Source: UBA964 sp037444685 (GTDB lineage Bacteria; Pseudomonadota; Gammaproteobacteria; Steroidobacterales; Steroidobacteraceae). Taken from it: a DNA stretch of 64,000 nucleotides. The stretch covers positions 62,001-126,000 of the forward strand of contig JBBILX010000010.1 of assembly GCA_037444685.1 (NCBI GenBank). Reading direction: 5' to 3'. Made by a program: the position numbers and the translations under genes. Below the pieces are notes generated by a model. The model worked only from the letters and a program-made list of their open reading frames with translations, was not told the origin of the DNA and searched no databases. Shown one piece after another: positions 60,006-64,000 of this stretch; within the stretch, counting starts at the first letter, position 1, and every line of letters starts with the position of its first letter.

Positions 60006-61526
60006 TCAGGCAGCCGCGCTGCTCGCCGGCGCGCCCTCGAGATACTTCTGCTCGAGGTAACGCAGCGATGCCTGCGCCGACAGCGGGCGACCGGTGGCCT
60101 GCCGGATCAGCTCGTGCGGTGCGAGCAGCGAGCCGCGTGAGTGCACGGCCTCGCGCAGCCAGCCGGTCAGCGGCGCGAAATCGCCGGCGGCGATATGGTC
60201 GTCGAGCTGCGGCAGGTCACGACGCAGGCTCTCGGCGAGCTGCGCGGCAATCGCGCCGCCGAGCATGTAAGAGGGGAAGTAGCCGAAGGAGCCGACGGCC
60301 CAGTGGATGTCCTGCAGCACGCCCTCGACGTCGTTGGCGGGCCGGATCCCGAGCCGCGCCTCCATACCGGCATTCCAGGCCTCGGGCAGGTTGGGCACGG
60401 CGAGCGAACCGTCGAGCAGCTGCTTCTCGAGTTCATAGCGCAACAGGATGTGCTGGGGATAGGTCAGCTCGTCGGCGTCGACGCGGATCACGCTGCGGCG
60501 GACCCGCGTAAGGTGCCGATAGAGGTTCTCCTCCTCCCACTCCGGTCCGCTGACGCCGAAGTGCTTGACCAGCAGCGGCCGCAGGTAGCGCATGAACGGA
60601 CGGCTGCGGCAGACGATCATCTCGATCAGCAGCGCCTGGCTCAGGTGCAGCGCGATACCGCAGTCCTGGCCGACGGGTTGCGTATTCCAGGCCGGCGGCA
60701 GGTTCATGTCGTAGAGCGCATGCCCAGTCTCGTGCAGTGCCCCGAGCAGTCCGATGAACGGGTCGGCAGGGTCGAGTCGCGTCGTGACGCGGATGTCGCC
60801 GGGCACCCCCTCGGTGAAGGCGTGCGCACTCTCGTCGAGGCGGCCGCGATCGAACGGGAAGCCGAAGGCCTTCATGACCTCGACGATCAGCGCACGCTGG
60901 CGTCCCGGGGTGAACTTGCCGGCGAGCGGCAGGACCGGTCGCGACTGCTGCGCCTCGATGGTCGCGTGGATCAGGCCCGGCAGGCGCCGCGCATACCCTT
61001 TGAACAGCGCATCGAAATCGGCACAGGTGAAGCCTGGACTGAACTCCGAGGCGAGCGCGTCGTAAGGGGCGAGGTTCAGCGCCTGCCCGAGCAGGGTGGC
61101 CTTGTCGCGCACGAGGGCGACCACTTCCTCGAGGTGCGGGGCGAACAGGTCGAAGCGGTTCTGCTGCCGCGCGCCGAGCCACTGCCCCTCGGCGCGCGCG
61201 ACGGTGCGCGCGATGCGCGTGATCAGCGCGATCGGCATCGCGATGGCCTGGTCGCGCTCGCGCTGCATGCGGCGCAGGTTCGCGAGCTGCCACTCGTCGA
61301 GCACCGAGGCGTTGGCCTGGGCGCGCTCGAGCAGCCGCGTGACCTTCGGCGACGTCAGCAGGGCGTGGCACTCGGTCTCGAGCGCTGCGAGCTGCTCGCC
61401 GCGGATCTCGGCGCTGCCCCGCGGCATCATCACGGCGGCGTCCCAGCGCAACAGCGACAGCGCACCGCGGAAGGCGTGCAGACGCTTCCACTCCTGCTCG
61501 AGCTGCTGGTACGGGGGAATGGCCAT
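60006..61526 (-). CDS. M32-family metallocarboxypeptidase
   Basis: 506-residue zinc carboxypeptidase of the Taq/Pfu type, cytosolic, removing C-terminal amino acids of broad specificity. Zinc motif HETGH at residues 265-269 (GALHETGHALYD), the downstream family block HLSQALLIEMIVCRS supplying the third Glu ligand (family HESQSRFWEN), and C-terminal HWAVGSFGYFPSYMLGGAIAAQL. The N-terminal coiled helices QLEQEWKRLHAF and LLRWDAAVMMPRG are also typical. First gene of a six-gene run read leftward; an AT-rich promoter region lies upstream. Confidence 0.93.
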   Translation of the reverse strand: MAIPPYQQLEQEWKRLHAFRGALSLLRWDAAVMMPRGSAEIRGEQLAALETECHALLTSPKVTRLLERAQANASVLDEWQLANLRRMQRERDQAIAMPIALITRIARTVARAEGQWLGARQQNRFDLFAPHLEEVVALVRDKATLLGQALNLAPYDALASEFSPGFTCADFDALFKGYARRLPGLIHATIEAQQSRPVLPLAGKFTPGRQRALIVEVMKAFGFPFDRGRLDESAHAFTEGVPGDIRVTTRLDPADPFIGLLGALHETGHALYDMNLPPAWNTQPVGQDCGIALHLSQALLIEMIVCRSRPFMRYLRPLLVKHFGVSGPEWEEENLYRHLTRVRRSVIRVDADELTYPQHILLRYELEKQLLDGSLAVPNLPEAWNAGMEARLGIRPANDVEGVLQDIHWAVGSFGYFPSYMLGGAIAAQLAESLRRDLPQLDDHIAAGDFAPLTGWLREAVHSRGSLLAPHELIRQATGRPLSAQASLRYLEQKYLEGAPASSAAA

Positions 61527-61596
61527 GGATCACCGGTCGGATGCGCGGCCGGCCATTGTACCCGCGAGCCTGCCCGGGGATCGCGGCGGTAACTTA

Positions 61597-61624
61597 TTAT
61601 TATTTATTTCTCAATAACTTGTAA
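61597..61624 (-). promoter_or_regulatory. Candidate promoter of the six-gene run
   Basis: TTACAA (61624-61619) and TAATAA (61602-61597) on the minus strand have a 16-base spacer inside a strikingly AT-rich block (61589-61625) in an otherwise GC-rich window. It is about 70 bases before the M32 carboxypeptidase start. Confidence 0.45.
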
Positions 61625-61643
61625 TCGGCAGCGGCCGTTGACA

Positions 61644-62018
61644 TCAGGCCCCCGCGGCGAACAGCGCGACGCAGACGCCGAGACCCACCAGCCAGACGGC
61701 GGAGCGCAGCGCGGCGAGGTCGGCCACGTAGGCGGCGATGTAGGCGAGTCGCGCAGCAACGAATACCCCCGCCAGCAGGTCGACCCGGCCCTGCGGCGCC
61801 GCGACGACATGGGCCGTCAGCACGGCCGCCGTGAAGATCGCGAGCGCCTCCCAGGAGTTCTGTTGGGCCGCATGGGCCCGCGCGCGCCAGCCCTGCTGGC
61901 GCGCGAGCCATTCGCGGGGACGGCGGTTGTCGAACTCCTCGAAACCCCACTTGGCGATCCCTGCGCACATGATCGGCAGCAGCGCGACGACGAGCAGGCA
62001 CCAGAGCGCGATGGTCAT
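61644..62018 (-). CDS. MAPEG-family membrane protein
   Basis: 124-residue inner-membrane protein with four hydrophobic segments (ALWCLLVVALLPIMCAGIA; AIFTAAVLTAHVVAA; LAGVFVAARLAYIAAYVADLA; LVGLGVCVALFAAGA). The family hallmark NSWEALAIFTAA (eukaryotic MAPEG have N-x-x-E-x) and FVAARLAYIAAY are visible. The eukaryotic members conjugate or reduce with glutathione; bacterial roles are poorly known. Overlaps the upstream RND gene by ATGA, so it is cotranscribed with the efflux pump. Confidence 0.88.
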   Translation of the reverse strand: MTIALWCLLVVALLPIMCAGIAKWGFEEFDNRRPREWLARQQGWRARAHAAQQNSWEALAIFTAAVLTAHVVAAPQGRVDLLAGVFVAARLAYIAAYVADLAALRSAVWLVGLGVCVALFAAGA

Positions 62019-64000
62019 GTCGGACTCCTGCCGATGGCCGGTGTGCCGGCGCCCTCGGCCACGGCTGCGCGGCGCGACAGCTTCTCGATGAGCCGGCTGA
62101 CGTGTTCTGGCGATCGGGTGTTACGCGCGATCAGCGTGTACAGGGCCGGGACCACGAACAGGGTCAGCCCAAGCGACAGCACGATGCCGAAGAAAACCGC
62201 CGAGCCGATCGCCTGCCGGCTCTCGGCGCCTGCGCCGCTCGCCAGCATCAGCGGTACGGCGCCGAAAGCCGCGCAAAGACTGGTCATCAGGATAGGCCGG
62301 AGGCGGATCGCCGAGGCTTCGACGACGGCCTCGACGAACTCGCGACCACGGTCGCGGAGCTGATTCGCGAACTCGACGATCAGGATACCGTTCTTGCAGG
62401 CGATGCCGATCAGCATGATCGCGCCGATCTGGCTGAAGACATTGATCGAGGCACCGAACAGCCACAGTCCGACGAGCGCACCGGTGATGGCGAGCGGCAC
62501 CGTCGCCAGGATGACGAGCGGGTGAATGAAGCTCTCGAACTGGGCCGCCAGCACGAGATACACGATCAGCAGCGCGAACGCGAACGTGACCCAGAGCTTG
62601 CCGCCGGAGAGCTTGAACTCGCGCGACTCGCCGTCGTAGTTGATCTGCACGCCCTGTGGAACCTCGGCGCGGATCACGTTCTCGGTGTAGGCCAGCGCCT
62701 CGCCGAGTGTGTAGCCGGGGGCCAGGCTCGCCGACAGCGTGATCGCGCGCAGCCGGTCGAAGCGCTTGAGCTGCGCCGGGCCGGCGCTCTCCTCGGCAGT
62801 CACGAGGGCCGACAGCGGCACCATCTCTCCGCTGGTCTCGGAGCGTACGTAGAGGTTGCCGAGATCGGCGACCGTCGCGCGATCAGCCTCGCGGGCCTGC
62901 AGGACGACGTTGTACTCCTCGCCCCCCTGCAGGAATGTCGTGACGACCCGCGAGCCGAGCATGGTCTCGAGCGTGCGTCCGACGTTCTGCAGGCTCACGC
63001 CGAGATCTGCCGCGCGGTTGCGATCGATCCGCAGAGAGACCTGCGGCTTGCGCTCCTGATAGTCCGACTCGAGCGCGATGATGCGCGGGTTCTCGGCCTG
63101 GATGCGCGCCATGACCCGGTCGCGCCACTGAGCGAGCTCGGCGTACTCGGCACCGCCGAGCACGATCTGCAGCGGTTTGCCCTGGCCGCGCACACCGAGG
63201 CTCGGAGGCGTGATCACGACAATGCGCACGCCGGTGATGTCGGCGGTCCGTATGCGCATGCGCTGCGCGATCTGCTGCGCGCTGTCCTTGCGCTGGTTCC
63301 ACAGCGTCAGCGGCATGTACACGGTGCCGGCGTTGACGTCGCCTTGCGACCCGAAAGACCCGGAGCGCACGATGACACGGGCCGCATTGCCGGCGGCGAC
63401 CTCGTCGGCGGCAATGGCCTCGACCTGACTGATGTAACGATCGAGGTTGGCGAGGCTCGCCCCTTCCGGCGCATTGACGAGTACCGGGATCATCGCCCGG
63501 TCCTCGATCGGCGCGAACTCCTGCGGCAGCTTGAGCCAGCCGACCGGCCAACCGACCACGAACAGCACCGTGAACAGGGCCGTGGTGCCGCCGGCGCCGA
63601 GCGCCAGCGCGAGCGGCCGTCGACCCGACAGCGCGCTGCGCAGTCGCGCCTCGTAGGCGACACCGAGGCGGCGGAAGAAGCCGTCGAGGGCGGTTGCCAT
63701 GCGACCGCGGTGGATGCCGCCCTCGAACAGCTTCGAGGCCATCATGGGCGTGAGCGTCAGCGCGACCAGCGCGGAGAAGCCGACCGCCGCGGCGACCGTG
63801 ACGCCGAATTCGCCGAACAGGCGACCGAGCGTTCCGCCCATGTACGACACGGGCACGAAGACCGCCATCAGCACCAGCGTGGTCGCCACGACCGCGAAGC
63901 CGATCTCGCGGCTGCCCTCGATCGCCGCGAGCAGCGATGCCTGCCCGGCCTCGATGCGCCGCGCGATGTTCTCTAGCACGACGATGGCATCGTCGACGAC
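62015..64000 (-). CDS. RND efflux transporter permease (HAE1/AcrB type), partial at window end
   Basis: The last 661 codons of an inner-membrane proton-driven efflux pump; the start lies beyond base 64000. The fragment opens with VVDDAIVVLENIARRIEAG (helix 4 with the DD proton relay), then VLMAVFVPVSYMGGTLGRLF, the second periplasmic domain (EFAPIEDRAMIPVLVNAPEG), and the second helix set (FALLIVYLVLAAQFESFIHPLVIL, IGIACKNGILIVEFANQLRDRG, LRPILMTSLCAAFGAVPLML). A charged tail ends it. Adaptor and outer-membrane channel genes are presumably outside the window. Substrate class cannot be told. Confidence 0.92.
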   Translation of the reverse strand, partial: VVDDAIVVLENIARRIEAGQASLLAAIEGSREIGFAVVATTLVLMAVFVPVSYMGGTLGRLFGEFGVTVAAAVGFSALVALTLTPMMASKLFEGGIHRGRMATALDGFFRRLGVAYEARLRSALSGRRPLALALGAGGTTALFTVLFVVGWPVGWLKLPQEFAPIEDRAMIPVLVNAPEGASLANLDRYISQVEAIAADEVAAGNAARVIVRSGSFGSQGDVNAGTVYMPLTLWNQRKDSAQQIAQRMRIRTADITGVRIVVITPPSLGVRGQGKPLQIVLGGAEYAELAQWRDRVMARIQAENPRIIALESDYQERKPQVSLRIDRNRAADLGVSLQNVGRTLETMLGSRVVTTFLQGGEEYNVVLQAREADRATVADLGNLYVRSETSGEMVPLSALVTAEESAGPAQLKRFDRLRAITLSASLAPGYTLGEALAYTENVIRAEVPQGVQINYDGESREFKLSGGKLWVTFAFALLIVYLVLAAQFESFIHPLVILATVPLAITGALVGLWLFGASINVFSQIGAIMLIGIACKNGILIVEFANQLRDRGREFVEAVVEASAIRLRPILMTSLCAAFGAVPLMLASGAGAESRQAIGSAVFFGIVLSLGLTLFVVPALYTLIARNTRSPEHVSRLIEKLSRRAAVAEGAGTPAIGRSPT

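Noticed and set aside
61589..61625. AT-rich block as an inverted repeat or att site
   Set aside because: AACTTATT and AATAACTT are mirror-like, not reverse complements, and there are no flanking duplications or integrase genes.

Overview
The window comes from the chromosome of a GC-rich gammaproteobacterium outside the Enterobacterales. The evidence is the gene order gshB-pilG-pilH-pilI-pilJ-chpA-chpC next to tonB-yqgE-ruvX-pyrB and pilT-pilU-yggS-proC-yggT, which matches the Pseudomonas layout, plus AmpD, BioA, HtpG, PpnN and TtcA of gammaproteobacterial type. Base composition is uniform and coding density is very high. Many genes overlap by ATGA. I saw no rRNA, tRNA, CRISPR array, insertion sequence or prophage.

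Layout. 1-6.5 kb: RppH, then vitamin B12 genes (BtuC-like permease, BtuD-like ATPase, PduO-type adenosyltransferase) interleaved with tyrA, pdxH and a HisN-like phosphatase, then an OsmC-family protein. 6.5-11.6 kb: MFS carrier and ampD, divergent from bioA-rsmE and a secreted protein. 11.6-21.2 kb: the Pil-Chp twitching chemosensory operon, read leftward, without the pilK and chpB adaptation genes found in Pseudomonas. 21.3-26.1 kb: gshB, tonB-like gene, yqgE, ruvX, pyrB and pyrK, almost all overlapping. 26.1-29.5 kb: three tandem PilT/PilU-type retraction ATPases. 29.6-32.4 kb: yggS-proC-yggT and an HU-family gene with promoter and terminator. 32.4-36.5 kb: a broken lipoprotein gene with two in-frame amber codons, then a Cpx-like envelope stress module (Spy/CpxP-like protein divergent from a response regulator and sensor kinase). 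36.5-41 kb: hydrolase, amidohydrolase, FKBP lipoprotein, and htpG with a heat-shock-type promoter. 41-51.5 kb: orphan ParA, PpnN, L,D-transpeptidase, oxidoreductases, a frameshifted kinase and several unknown proteins. 51.5-52.1 kb: the remains of a Phd/PIN toxin-antitoxin pair. 52-55 kb: HAD phosphatase and an S9 peptidase.

54.9-61.5 kb, read leftward, is the most unusual unit. It is a tightly packed six-gene run: M32 carboxypeptidase, TtcA, a protein-tyrosine-phosphatase/ADP-ribosylglycohydrolase fusion, a zincin-type metallopeptidase, an ATP-grasp ligase and a secreted 184-residue protein. The window ends in a MAPEG protein and a partial RND efflux pump.

A recurring regulatory pattern is a -10 hexamer placed so that transcription would begin on, or within about two bases of, the start codon (rppH, btuC, pdxH, the FKBP gene, the L,D-transpeptidase, the lipoprotein at 44.5 kb, the GST). 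This suggests that leaderless mRNAs are common here. All functional statements are read from sequence motifs and gene order; no search was run.
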